The notes under the pieces: generated by a model
What the model was told of the DNA's origin: nothing
The model's input: only the letters and a program-made list of their open reading frames with translations
Databases searched by the model: none
Source of the DNA: Streptomyces guryensis
GTDB lineage: Bacteria; Actinomycetota; Actinomycetes; Streptomycetales; Streptomycetaceae
DNA length: 64,000 nucleotides
Assembly (NCBI RefSeq): GCF_021261325.1
Contig: NZ_JAJSBI010000015.1
Span: forward strand, 124,001-188,000
Reading direction: 5' to 3'
Program-made: the position numbers and the translations under genes
Shown here: positions 19,813 through 27,021 of the stretch, piece after piece
Layout: each line of letters begins with the position of its first letter
How positions within the stretch are numbered: position 1 is the first letter of the stretch

Positions 19813-19852
19813 GCCAGGGGGCCCGCAGCAGTCACGCTGCGGGCCCCCTGGC
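19813..19852 (-). terminator. Terminator of the nusB-side operon
   Basis: A perfect 17-bp stem (19813-19829 with 19836-19852; GCCAGGGGGCCCGCAGC and complement) with a 6-base loop lies 12 bases after the nusB stop. Together with the bldD hairpin it forms a back-to-back pair between convergent genes. Confidence 0.85.
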
Positions 19853-19864
19853 GATGCTTGTTTC

Positions 19865-20299
19865 TTACGCCTCGTCCCGGCGCAGTGAGGGCTTCAGCTC
19901 CTTGAGCCGGCCCAGCAGGCCGTTGACGAACGCGGGCGACTCGTCCGTGGAGAACTCCTTCGCCAGCTGCACCATCTCGTCCAGCACGACGGCGTCCGGG
20001 ATCTCGTCGGCCCAGATCAGCTCGTAGGCGCCGAGGCGAAGGACGTTGCGGTCCACCACCGGCATCCGGTCGAGCGTCCAGCCGACCGAGTACTGCGCGA
20101 TCAGCTCGTCGATGCGCCGCGCGTGCTTCGCGTAGCCCTCGACCAGCTGCATCGTGTACTCGCTCACCGGCGGCTGCCGGGTGTCGTCCCGGGAGAGCCG
20201 GATCCAGTCCGCGAGGACCGTCAGGACATCGGCGCCGCGCTGGTCGCCCTCGAAGAGGATCTGGAAGGCGCGCTTGCGGGCCGTGTTGCGGGCAGCCAC
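19865..20299 (-). CDS. nusB: Transcription antitermination factor NusB
   Basis: NusB pairs with S10 (NusE) on boxA RNA during rRNA antitermination. The 144-residue all-helical protein shows the family N-terminus ARNTARKRAFQILFEGDQRG with its basic RNA-binding patch, and LDRMPVVDRNVLRLGAYEL in the second helical half. The C-terminal FVNGLLGRLKE also fits. GTG at 20299 lies two bases after the efp stop, so it is translated from the same message. It is the last gene of the block. Confidence 0.96.
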   Translation of the reverse strand: MAARNTARKRAFQILFEGDQRGADVLTVLADWIRLSRDDTRQPPVSEYTMQLVEGYAKHARRIDELIAQYSVGWTLDRMPVVDRNVLRLGAYELIWADEIPDAVVLDEMVQLAKEFSTDESPAFVNGLLGRLKELKPSLRRDEA

Positions 20300-20301
20300 G
20301 G

Positions 20302-20868
20302 TTAGCTGTTCACCCGGCCGAGGTAGTCGCTCGTACGGGTGTCGACCTTGATCTTCTCACCGGTGGTGATGAAGAGCGGGACCTGGATCTGGTGGCCGGT
20401 CTCCAGCGTGGCGGGCTTGGTGCCGCCGGTGGAGCGGTCACCCTGCAGGCCCGGCTCGGTCTCCTGGACGACGAGCTCGACGGCGGCCGGGAGCTCGACG
20501 AAGAGCACCTCGCCCTCGTGCTGCGCGACGGTGGCCGTGAAGCCCTCGATGAGGAAGTTGGCGGCGTCGCCGACGGCCTTGCGGTCGACCATGAGCTGGT
20601 CGTAGGTCTCCATGTCCATGAAGACGAAGTACTCGCCGTCCATGTACGAGAACTGCATGTCGCGCTTGTCGACAGTGGCCGTCTCGACCTTGACGCCGGC
20701 GTTGAAGGTCTTGTCGACCACCTTGCCGGAGAGCACGTTCTTGAGCTTGGTGCGCACGAAGGCCGGGCCCTTGCCGGGCTTGACGTGCTGGAACTCGACG
20801 ACGGACCACAGCTGGCCGCCTTCGAGCTTGAGCACAAGGCCGTTCTTGAGGTCGTTCGTGGAAGCCAC
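20302..20868 (-). CDS. efp: Translation elongation factor P
   Basis: EF-P rescues ribosomes stalled at polyproline. The 188-residue, three-domain protein has the KOW-like N-domain with the functional loop VKPGKGPAFVRTKLKN; Lys33 is at the tip. Two OB domains follow, and the C-terminus TGEKIKVDTRTSDYLGRVNS is typical. The loop has the PGKGP form described in actinobacterial EF-P, where the Lys works without modification. No EpmA/EpmB/EarP-type modifier lies in this window. GTG at 20868. It sits in the order pepQ-like, efp, nusB. Confidence 0.97.
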   Translation of the reverse strand: MASTNDLKNGLVLKLEGGQLWSVVEFQHVKPGKGPAFVRTKLKNVLSGKVVDKTFNAGVKVETATVDKRDMQFSYMDGEYFVFMDMETYDQLMVDRKAVGDAANFLIEGFTATVAQHEGEVLFVELPAAVELVVQETEPGLQGDRSTGGTKPATLETGHQIQVPLFITTGEKIKVDTRTSDYLGRVNS

Positions 20869-20948
20869 GGTTGCGGAATCTCCTGGACTGACGTGGACGA
20901 CCCCGGCGCACGCACCTGCCGGCGGCGCCAGGGTCTTCCCTGGGGTCG

Positions 20949-22055
20949 CTAGAGTGCGAGCAGCTCCTTGGTCGTGATGGTGAGTAGCTCGGGTCCGCCG
21001 TCCGCCTCGGGGCGTACGACGAGCGTGTCATCGATCCGGACACCGCCCCGGCCCGGGAGGTGGACCCCCGGTTCGACGGTGACCGGCACGCAAGCGTCCA
21101 GTTTACCCATGGCCGAAGGGGCCAACTGCGGGTCCTCGTCGATTTCGAGCCCCACACCGTGCCCCGTCAGGGCCGGGAGCCCCTCCGCGTATCCCGCGGA
21201 ATCCAGCACCTGACGTGCGGCGCGGTCCACGTCGCGGCAGGCCGCGCCGGGCACCAGCGCCTCCCGTCCGGCGCGCTGGGCGGCGAAGACGAGGTCGTAC
21301 AGCTCGATCTGCCAGTCCGCGGGAGACGTGCCGATGACGAAGGTGCGGCCGATCTCGCAGCGGTAGCCGCGGTAGGCGGCGCCCAGGCAGACGGAGAGGA
21401 AGTCGCCCTCCTCCACCCGGCGGTCGGTGGGCCGGTGGGCGCGCCTGCCGGCATTGGGGCCGGTGGCGACGGAGGTCGGGAAGGCGGGGCCGTCTGCGCC
21501 GTGGTCCACGAGACGGCGCTCCAGCTCAAGGGCGAGATGGCGTTCCGTGCGGCCGACGAGGATGGACTCCAGGAGTTCTCCGAGGGCCTGATCGGCGATT
21601 TCGGCGCCGATGCGGAGGCAGGAGATCTCCTCCTCGTCCTTGACGACCCGGAGCTGCTCCACGGCTGAGCCGAGGTCGGTCAGGCGCAGCCGTGGGACGA
21701 CCGAGCGGATCTCCCGGTGCCGGGCCACCGTGAGGTGGTGTTCCTCGACGGCGAGGGTGTCCGCGCGCTGGCCTTCGGCGAGGTCGGCGGCGGCCACCGC
21801 GGGATCGCCCGCGGTGCCGGGCAGGGTCTGTACCCGGAGCGTCTCGTCCGGTCGCCCCTCGGCGGGCCGGTCCTCCGGCGGTCCGGGGCAGAGCAGCAGG
21901 TCGTCGGTCTTGCCCAGGAGCAGGACGGCGCCCCGCGGGGCGGTGCCCGCGAGGTAGCGGACATTTGCGGGCCGCGAGATCAGCGCGGACTGGCTGCCGC
22001 CGGCCTTGCAGCGGTCTCGCAGCCTTGCTCGGCGGAGTGCGTACACCTCTGACAT
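20949..22055 (-). CDS. M24-family (Xaa-Pro aminopeptidase/prolidase-like) protein with altered metal ligands
   Basis: This 368-residue protein has the creatinase-like N-domain (1 to about 130) and a pita-bread M24 domain (about 135-368). Family landmarks are visible: ATGPNAGRRAHRP with His207, GHGVGLEIDEDP with His299, VEPGVHLPG with Glu328 and GGVRIDD. Compared with PepP-type enzymes, the five dimetal ligands are altered at three places. The first Asp is Cys223 (SVCLGAAYRGY), the second is Glu234 (CEIGRTF), and the last Glu is Asp342. The extra active-site His is Asp306. Activity is therefore uncertain, although the fold is clear. It sits upstream of efp, a common position for pepQ-like genes. 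ATG at 22055. Confidence 0.88.
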   Translation of the reverse strand: MSEVYALRRARLRDRCKAGGSQSALISRPANVRYLAGTAPRGAVLLLGKTDDLLLCPGPPEDRPAEGRPDETLRVQTLPGTAGDPAVAAADLAEGQRADTLAVEEHHLTVARHREIRSVVPRLRLTDLGSAVEQLRVVKDEEEISCLRIGAEIADQALGELLESILVGRTERHLALELERRLVDHGADGPAFPTSVATGPNAGRRAHRPTDRRVEEGDFLSVCLGAAYRGYRCEIGRTFVIGTSPADWQIELYDLVFAAQRAGREALVPGAACRDVDRAARQVLDSAGYAEGLPALTGHGVGLEIDEDPQLAPSAMGKLDACVPVTVEPGVHLPGRGGVRIDDTLVVRPEADGGPELLTITTKELLAL

Positions 22056-22151
22056 GAGATGAGCGTAGGAGCGGTGGGGGATTTGTGCCGGTTGGGGTGC
22101 CGATTGGGGGACGGGGGTGCCAGGTCTTTTGTGTGCCGGGTGCGGGTCGGT

Positions 22152-22210
22152 GGGGGCTGGTCGCGCCCACGCGGCGGAGCCGGATACCGAAACAGCCCCG
22201 CGCCCCTTTT
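22152..22210. repeat. Streptomyces-type intergenic repeat
   Basis: The stretch from GGGGGCTGGTCGCGCCCAC through GCGGCGGAGCC and CAGCCCCGCGCCCC is a short element that I recognise as recurring between genes in many Streptomyces genomes. Outer arms GGGGCTG (22153-22159) and CAGCCCC (22193-22199) can pair. It lies in the 174-bp gap between the P-loop gene and the M24 gene and may act as a transcription stop or mRNA-stabilising fold. Confidence 0.7.
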
Positions 22211-22229
22211 GAACTGCGGCCTCCCCTGC

Positions 22230-23096
22230 TCACCAGTTCGGGGGGCTTGCGATCGAACGCGCCAATACGTCGTCCAGGACCCTCGCCGTCTGGGGGACAT
22301 CCAATTGGGAGTTGTCGATGATCGGGAGGCCCGAGCCGTACCAGCCGGCCATGCGGCCGTGGATGCGGGCGACCTCCTCGTCGGTGAGGCGGCGGTTGCC
22401 GGAGCGTTCCGCGTTGCGCTCCAGGACGATCTCCAGGCCGGGGAGGAGGACGACCGGGAGGAGGCCGGGGCCCACGTGGCGCTTCCAGCCGCCGAGGCCG
22501 ACGACCGGGCGGTCGGGGAAGACGGCGTCGTCCAGGATGCAGGAGATGCCGTTGGCCAGGAAGTTCCGGGCGGCGAAGCCACAGGTACGGCGGGCCAGGC
22601 GGTACTGCGCCTCCGAGTGGTCGTTCCACCCCGACTGCGGGTCGGCGAAGCCGGAGCGGACCCATTCGCGTACGTCGTCGAGGCTGATGTGGGCGGTGGG
22701 GACCCTGCGGTGGTCCGCCCAGTACTTGGCGACGCTCGTCTTGCCGGCGCCCGCGGGGCCGATGAGCAGCACCGCGAGGGTCGTGGCGGTGGGGTCGGGC
22801 GCTGCCGCGGCGGGCGGCGCGCTGGGCATGGCGACGGGGGCGCCGGGTGGCAGCGGGACGTGTCCGGTCGTGTCCGGGGCCGGCGGGGCCGGGGCGTGCT
22901 GCGGTGCGGGCGGGGTCGGCAGCGCGGGCGCCTGGGGGTAGCCCGGAGCCGGGGGCGGCGGGGGCACGGGGACGGAGCCCTGGTGCGGACCCACTTGGTG
23001 CGGACCCGGCTGGTGTGCGGCCGGTGACCAGCCTCCGGCCGGTCCGTGCCCCGGCTGATGGGGCGGCGGCAGCGGAGAACCCACTGCGTGCTGCAT
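22230..23096 (-). CDS. P-loop ATPase/kinase-like protein with a proline-rich N-terminal tail
   Basis: This 288-residue protein has two parts. Residues 1 to about 105 are almost entirely Pro/Ala/Gly/His/Gln, without predicted structure. Residues about 106-288 form a P-loop fold with Walker A LIGPAGAGKTSVAKYW, then SLDDVREWVRSGFADPQ, where the Asp pair may be catalytic or Mg-binding. ILDDAVFPDRPVVG and RNAERSGNRRLTDEEVARIHGRM follow, resembling an Arg-bearing lid. This resembles the zeta-toxin/AAA_33 or shikimate-kinase-like group of small-molecule kinases. Substrate unknown; no antitoxin-like partner is adjacent. It lies between aroB and the M24 gene, 164 bp after aroB. Confidence 0.82.
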   Translation of the reverse strand: MQHAVGSPLPPPHQPGHGPAGGWSPAAHQPGPHQVGPHQGSVPVPPPPPAPGYPQAPALPTPPAPQHAPAPPAPDTTGHVPLPPGAPVAMPSAPPAAAAPDPTATTLAVLLIGPAGAGKTSVAKYWADHRRVPTAHISLDDVREWVRSGFADPQSGWNDHSEAQYRLARRTCGFAARNFLANGISCILDDAVFPDRPVVGLGGWKRHVGPGLLPVVLLPGLEIVLERNAERSGNRRLTDEEVARIHGRMAGWYGSGLPIIDNSQLDVPQTARVLDDVLARSIASPPNW

Positions 23097-23173
23097 CCGG
23101 TGCCACTCCGTCTCGTACAGGCAATTGGCGCTGGCAGCGAGCCCGAGGCCCGCTCCTTACCGAACGGTACCTG

Positions 23174-23203
23174 CCCCGGCCGCCGTTTGGTGAACGGCCG
23201 GGG
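23174..23203 (-). terminator. Hairpin between aroB and the P-loop gene
   Basis: Left arm CCCCGGCCGCCGTT (23174-23187) pairs with AACGGCCGGGG (23193-23203). It has a 3-base bulge and a 5-base loop. It lies 57 bases before the aroB stop codon's far side on the aro transcript's 3' flank, upstream of the P-loop gene. It probably ends or limits the aro transcript. Confidence 0.55.
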
Positions 23204-23260
23204 ACGGCCCGAAGTGCCCATGTCCGTAAGGCAGATCGGACGGATGACACGCCGGTGGAG

Positions 23261-24352
23261 TTACTCGCCCACTTCGCCGTACGCGGCCAGCAGGACGGCC
23301 GGATCGGGGCTTTCCAGGACGGCCGGCTTGGCCAGGCCGTCCAGGACGATGAAGCGCAGCAGGTTGCCGCGGGACTTCTTGTCGACCTTCATCGTCTCCA
23401 GCAGCTTGGGCCACTGGTCGTAGCGGTAGTGGAGGGGGAGGCCGACCGATTCGAGGACCGTGCGGTGCCGGTCGGCGGTGGCGTCGTCCAACCTGCCTGC
23501 GAGACGGCCGAGTTCGGCGGCGAAGTGCATGCCGACCGAGACCGCGGCGCCGTGCCGCCACTTGTAGCGCTCGTTCTTCTCGATGGCATGGCCCAGGGTG
23601 TGCCCGTAGTTGAGGATCTCCCTGAGGCCCGCCTCCTTCAGGTCGGACGAGACGACCTCGGCCTTGACCCTGATGGAGCGCTCGATGAGCTCGGCGGTGT
23701 GCGGGCCGGCCGGGGTGCGCGCGGCCTGCGGATCGGCCTCGATCAGCTCCAGGATCTGCGGGTCGGCGATGAAGCCGGCCTTGATGATCTCGGCGAGTCC
23801 GGAGACGTAGTCGTTGACCGGGAGGGAGTCCAGCGCCGCCAGGTCGCACAGCACGCCGGCGGGCGGGTGGAAGGCGCCGACGAGGTTCTTGCCCTCGGCG
23901 GTGTTGATGCCGGTCTTGCCGCCGACCGCGGCGTCCACCATGGCCAGCACGGTCGTCGGGACCGCGATCCAGCGCACCCCGCGCAGCCAGGTGGCGGCCA
24001 CGAACCCGGCGAGGTCGGTGGTGGCGCCACCGCCGACACCGACGATGACGTCGGTGCGGGTGAACCCGGACTGACCGAGTGCCTTCCAGCAGTAGGCGGC
24101 GACCTCGGCGGTCTTGGCCTCCTCCGCGTTGGGCACCTGGATGGCCACGGCCTCGAAGCCCTGCCCGGCCAGGTCGGCACGGAGCGCCTCACCGGTCTCG
24201 GCGAGTGCCTCGGGGTGGACGACGGCGACCCGCTTGGCCTTGTCGCCGATCAACCCGCCCAGTTCGCCCAGCAGTTGACGCCCCACCAGGACCTCGTAGG
24301 GTTCGCTGCCCGCGCTCCCGCCGACCTGGATCCGGGTGACTGCCTCGCTCAT
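23261..24352 (-). CDS. aroB: 3-dehydroquinate synthase
   Basis: This is the second step of the shikimate pathway, DAHP to 3-dehydroquinate, using NAD and a metal. The 363-residue protein has the NAD site VGVGGGATTDLAGFVAATWLRG, PTTVLAMVDAAVGGKTGIN, and EIIKAGFIAD with substrate/metal contacts. LNYGHTLGHAIE carries metal-binding His residues, and a further HGAAVSVGM motif follows. ATG at 24352 overlaps the aroK stop by four bases. Together with aroK, aroC and aroE upstream it forms a near-complete chorismate segment; aroA, aroD and the DAHP synthase are not in this window. Confidence 0.98.
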   Translation of the reverse strand: MSEAVTRIQVGGSAGSEPYEVLVGRQLLGELGGLIGDKAKRVAVVHPEALAETGEALRADLAGQGFEAVAIQVPNAEEAKTAEVAAYCWKALGQSGFTRTDVIVGVGGGATTDLAGFVAATWLRGVRWIAVPTTVLAMVDAAVGGKTGINTAEGKNLVGAFHPPAGVLCDLAALDSLPVNDYVSGLAEIIKAGFIADPQILELIEADPQAARTPAGPHTAELIERSIRVKAEVVSSDLKEAGLREILNYGHTLGHAIEKNERYKWRHGAAVSVGMHFAAELGRLAGRLDDATADRHRTVLESVGLPLHYRYDQWPKLLETMKVDKKSRGNLLRFIVLDGLAKPAVLESPDPAVLLAAYGEVGE

Positions 24353-24864
24353 GCTTCTTTCAACTCCAGTGCGTCCAAAGCGACTTGGGTGACTTCTTCG
24401 GGCGTACGGCCGTCGGTGGCCACGACCGCCGTGGCGACCTCCTCGTACAGCGGCCGCCGGGCCTCCATCAGCTCGCGCCACTGCTTGCGCGGGTTGACCG
24501 CGAGCAGCGGACGGGCCGCGTTCAGCCCGGTGCGCTTGACGGCCTCTTCGACGTCCATCGAGAGGTAGACCACCCGCTGGCCGGCCAGCAGCGCCCGGGT
24601 GTCCGCGTCCAGGATCGAACCGCCGCCCAGGGCGAGGACGCCGTCGTGCTCGGCCAGCGCCCGGCGCACGGCGGCCTTCTCGATCGCCCGGAAGACCGGC
24701 TCGCCCTCGTCGACGAAGATCTCCGCGATCGTGCGGCCCTGCTCGGCCACGATGTCGTCGTCCGTGTCCCGGTAGCCGACGCCGAGCCGCTCGGCCAGCA
24801 GCCGCCCGACGGTGGACTTGCCCACACCCATCGGACCGACCAGCACCACCTGCACAGCACTCAC
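24349..24864 (-). CDS. aroK: Shikimate kinase
   Basis: The enzyme phosphorylates shikimate at the 3-OH with ATP. The 171-residue protein has Walker A GPMGVGKST at residues 10-18. The shikimate-binding Asp is in YRDTDDDIVAEQG, and GEPVFRAIEKAAV carries the substrate Arg. ALGGGSIL is the Walker B-like Gly-rich motif, and NAARPLLA the lid Arg. GTG at 24864 overlaps the aroC stop by four bases, giving a tight aroC-aroK-aroB unit. Length is normal. Confidence 0.98.
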   Translation of the reverse strand: MSAVQVVLVGPMGVGKSTVGRLLAERLGVGYRDTDDDIVAEQGRTIAEIFVDEGEPVFRAIEKAAVRRALAEHDGVLALGGGSILDADTRALLAGQRVVYLSMDVEEAVKRTGLNAARPLLAVNPRKQWRELMEARRPLYEEVATAVVATDGRTPEEVTQVALDALELKEA

Positions 24865-26045
24865 CGGATGGCCAGGTTGTCGAGGTAGGACTGCACATTG
24901 CGGCGGGTCTCGGGCACCGAGTCGCCACCGAACTTCTCCGCCACCGCGTCCGCGAGGACGAGGGCCACCATGGCCTCGGCGACGATGCCGGCGGCCGGCA
25001 CCGCGGACACGTCGGAGCGCTGGTGGTGCGCCTGCGTCGCCTCGCCGGTGGTCACGTCGACGGTCTGCAGAGCGCGCGGCACCGTAGCGATCGGCTTCAT
25101 CGCGGCGCGCACCCGCAGCAGCTCACCGGTGGTCAGGCCGCCCTCGGTGCCGCCGGAGCGGCCTGAGGTGCGCTTGATGCCCTCGGGCGTGTTGACGATC
25201 TCGTCATGCGCCTTGGAGCCGGGCACCCGCGCCAGCTCGAACCCGTCGCCGAGCTCCACACCCTTGATCGCCTGGATGCCCATGAGCGCACCGGCCAGCC
25301 GGGCGTCCAGCTTGCGGTCCCAGTGCACATGCGAGCCCAGGCCCACGGGGACGCCGTAGGCCAGGATCTCGACCACGCCCCCGAGGGTGTCGCCGTCCTT
25401 GTGGGCCTGGTCGACCTCGGCGACCATCGCCTTCGACGCGTCCGCGTCCAGGCAGCGCAGCGGGTCGGCGTCCAGCTTCTCGACGTCGGACGGGGTGGGG
25501 TAGACACCCTGCGGGGCCTTCACGGAGCACAGCTCGACGACGTGGCTGACGATCTCGATGCCGGCCGTCTCCTTCAGGTACGACCGGGCCACCGCGCCCA
25601 GCGCCACCCGGGCCGCCGTCTCCCGGGCCGACGCGCGCTCCAGGATCGGCCGCGCCTCGTCGAAGCCGTACTTCTGCATGCCCGCGAGATCCGCGTGGCC
25701 GGGACGCGGCCGGGTCAGCGGGGCATTGCGGGCCAGCCCGGCCAGGATCTCCGGGTCGATGGGGTCGGCCGCCATGACCTGCTCCCACTTGGGCCACTCG
25801 GTGTTGCCCACCATGATCGCGACCGGCGAGCCGAGAGTGAGACCGTGCCGCACACCGCCCAGGAAGGTGACCTCGTCGCGCTCGAACTTCATGCGCGCAC
25901 CGCGTCCATAACCGAGCCGGCGCCGGGCCAGGTGGTCCGCCACCATCTCCGTGGTGATCGGCACACCGGCGGGAAGACCCTCCAGCGTCGCCACGAGTGC
26001 GGGACCGTGGGACTCCCCCGCGGTCAGCCAGCGCAACCTGCTCAA
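24861..26045 (-). CDS. aroC: Chorismate synthase
   Basis: This FMNH2-dependent enzyme converts EPSP to chorismate. The 394-residue protein shows the family signatures GESHGPALVATLEGLPAG near the N-terminus, RPGHADLAGMQKYG, the SARETAARVALGAVA helix, and GGLTTGELLRVRAAMKP. QRSDVSAVPAAGIVAEAM is near the C-terminus. Length is typical. The start appears to be TTG at 26045 (SRLRWLTAGESHG), which keeps the conserved N-terminus at the usual distance. It is preceded by a 154-bp gap after aroE, where a promoter or processing site could lie. Confidence 0.97.
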   Translation of the reverse strand: MSRLRWLTAGESHGPALVATLEGLPAGVPITTEMVADHLARRRLGYGRGARMKFERDEVTFLGGVRHGLTLGSPVAIMVGNTEWPKWEQVMAADPIDPEILAGLARNAPLTRPRPGHADLAGMQKYGFDEARPILERASARETAARVALGAVARSYLKETAGIEIVSHVVELCSVKAPQGVYPTPSDVEKLDADPLRCLDADASKAMVAEVDQAHKDGDTLGGVVEILAYGVPVGLGSHVHWDRKLDARLAGALMGIQAIKGVELGDGFELARVPGSKAHDEIVNTPEGIKRTSGRSGGTEGGLTTGELLRVRAAMKPIATVPRALQTVDVTTGEATQAHHQRSDVSAVPAAGIVAEAMVALVLADAVAEKFGGDSVPETRRNVQSYLDNLAIR

Positions 26046-26199
26046 CGGTGCTCCTCAGTGCTCGCGCCCTGGTATTGCCCTGTGTACGCGTGTCCTCGCG
26101 TACGGCGACGGCGCGACCAGGTGCGCGGCCCTGGCCCGCCACCCCCGATCCTCCCACGTCCGGGCAACGGGTCCGATCCGAGTCCGACAAACGGACAGA

Positions 26200-27015
26200 T
26201 CACCCCAGCTGGGCGGCCTCGCGCATGGCAGCGAGCGGGGAGCGCGGGTCGCCGGTGAACTGGCGGAACTGGAAGACCGCCTGGTGCACCAGCAGGTCGA
26301 GGCCGCTGAGCACCTGCCCGCCCCGCTGCTGCCAGGCAGCGGCGAGAGGGGTCGGCCAGGGTTCGTAGAGCACGTCGAAGAGGGTGCCGACGTGCGCGGG
26401 CACCTGCCCGGCCAGCGAGTCGGTGCCGCCGGCGGGCGTAGTGGAGATCACCAGCGGCGCCTCGAAGGCCCGTACCGCATCCGTCCAGTCGGCCGGGCGG
26501 ACCTCTACGCCGAGCCGCTCGCCCCACTGCCGCATCTCGTCCGCGCGCCGCTCGCTGCGCACGTACACGGTGACCTCGCCGGTGCAGATCCGGGCGAGCG
26601 CGGCCAGGGCGGAGGAAGCGGTGGCGCCCGCGCCCAGGATCGCCGCGGACTCGGCCTTCTCCACACCTCGCTCGTGCAGCGCCGCCACCAGGCCGGGGAT
26701 GTCGGTGTTGTCGCCGACCTTCCGCCCGTCGGGCCGGAACACCACGGTGTTGACCGCTTCCACCGAGGCCGCCGTGTCGGTGATCTCGTCGAGCAGCGGG
26801 ATCACCGCCCGCTTCAGCGGCATCGTCAGCGACAGCCCCGCCCACTCGGGGCCGAGCCGCGCGAAGAACCCGGGCAGCGCCGCCTCGTCGATCTCGAACC
26901 TGTCGTACGACCAGTCGTCCAGGCCGAGCGCCCGGTACCCCGCGGTGTGCAGCTGCGGGGAGAGGGAGTGGGCGATGGGCGAGCCGAGCACGGCCGCCCT
27001 TCGGGTCGCAGTCAT
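26200..27015 (-). CDS. aroE: Shikimate dehydrogenase
   Basis: This NADP-linked enzyme reduces 3-dehydroshikimate to shikimate. The 271-residue protein has the substrate site GSPIAHSLSPQLHTAGYRALG, SLTMPLKRAV with the catalytic Lys, and NTDIPG with the catalytic Asp. The nucleotide loop ILGAGATASSALAAL is also present. ATG at 27015 is preferred; the same frame has a TTG one codon upstream. The mltG stop is 6 bases before the start, so the two are probably co-transcribed. Confidence 0.96.
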   Translation of the reverse strand: MTATRRAAVLGSPIAHSLSPQLHTAGYRALGLDDWSYDRFEIDEAALPGFFARLGPEWAGLSLTMPLKRAVIPLLDEITDTAASVEAVNTVVFRPDGRKVGDNTDIPGLVAALHERGVEKAESAAILGAGATASSALAALARICTGEVTVYVRSERRADEMRQWGERLGVEVRPADWTDAVRAFEAPLVISTTPAGGTDSLAGQVPAHVGTLFDVLYEPWPTPLAAAWQQRGGQVLSGLDLLVHQAVFQFRQFTGDPRSPLAAMREAAQLG

Positions 27016-27021
27016 CAACTC

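Noticed and set aside
22230..23096. Zeta-toxin/antitoxin pair
   Set aside because: The P-loop protein resembles this fold loosely, but no small antitoxin gene is adjacent and the gene sits in a metabolic block.
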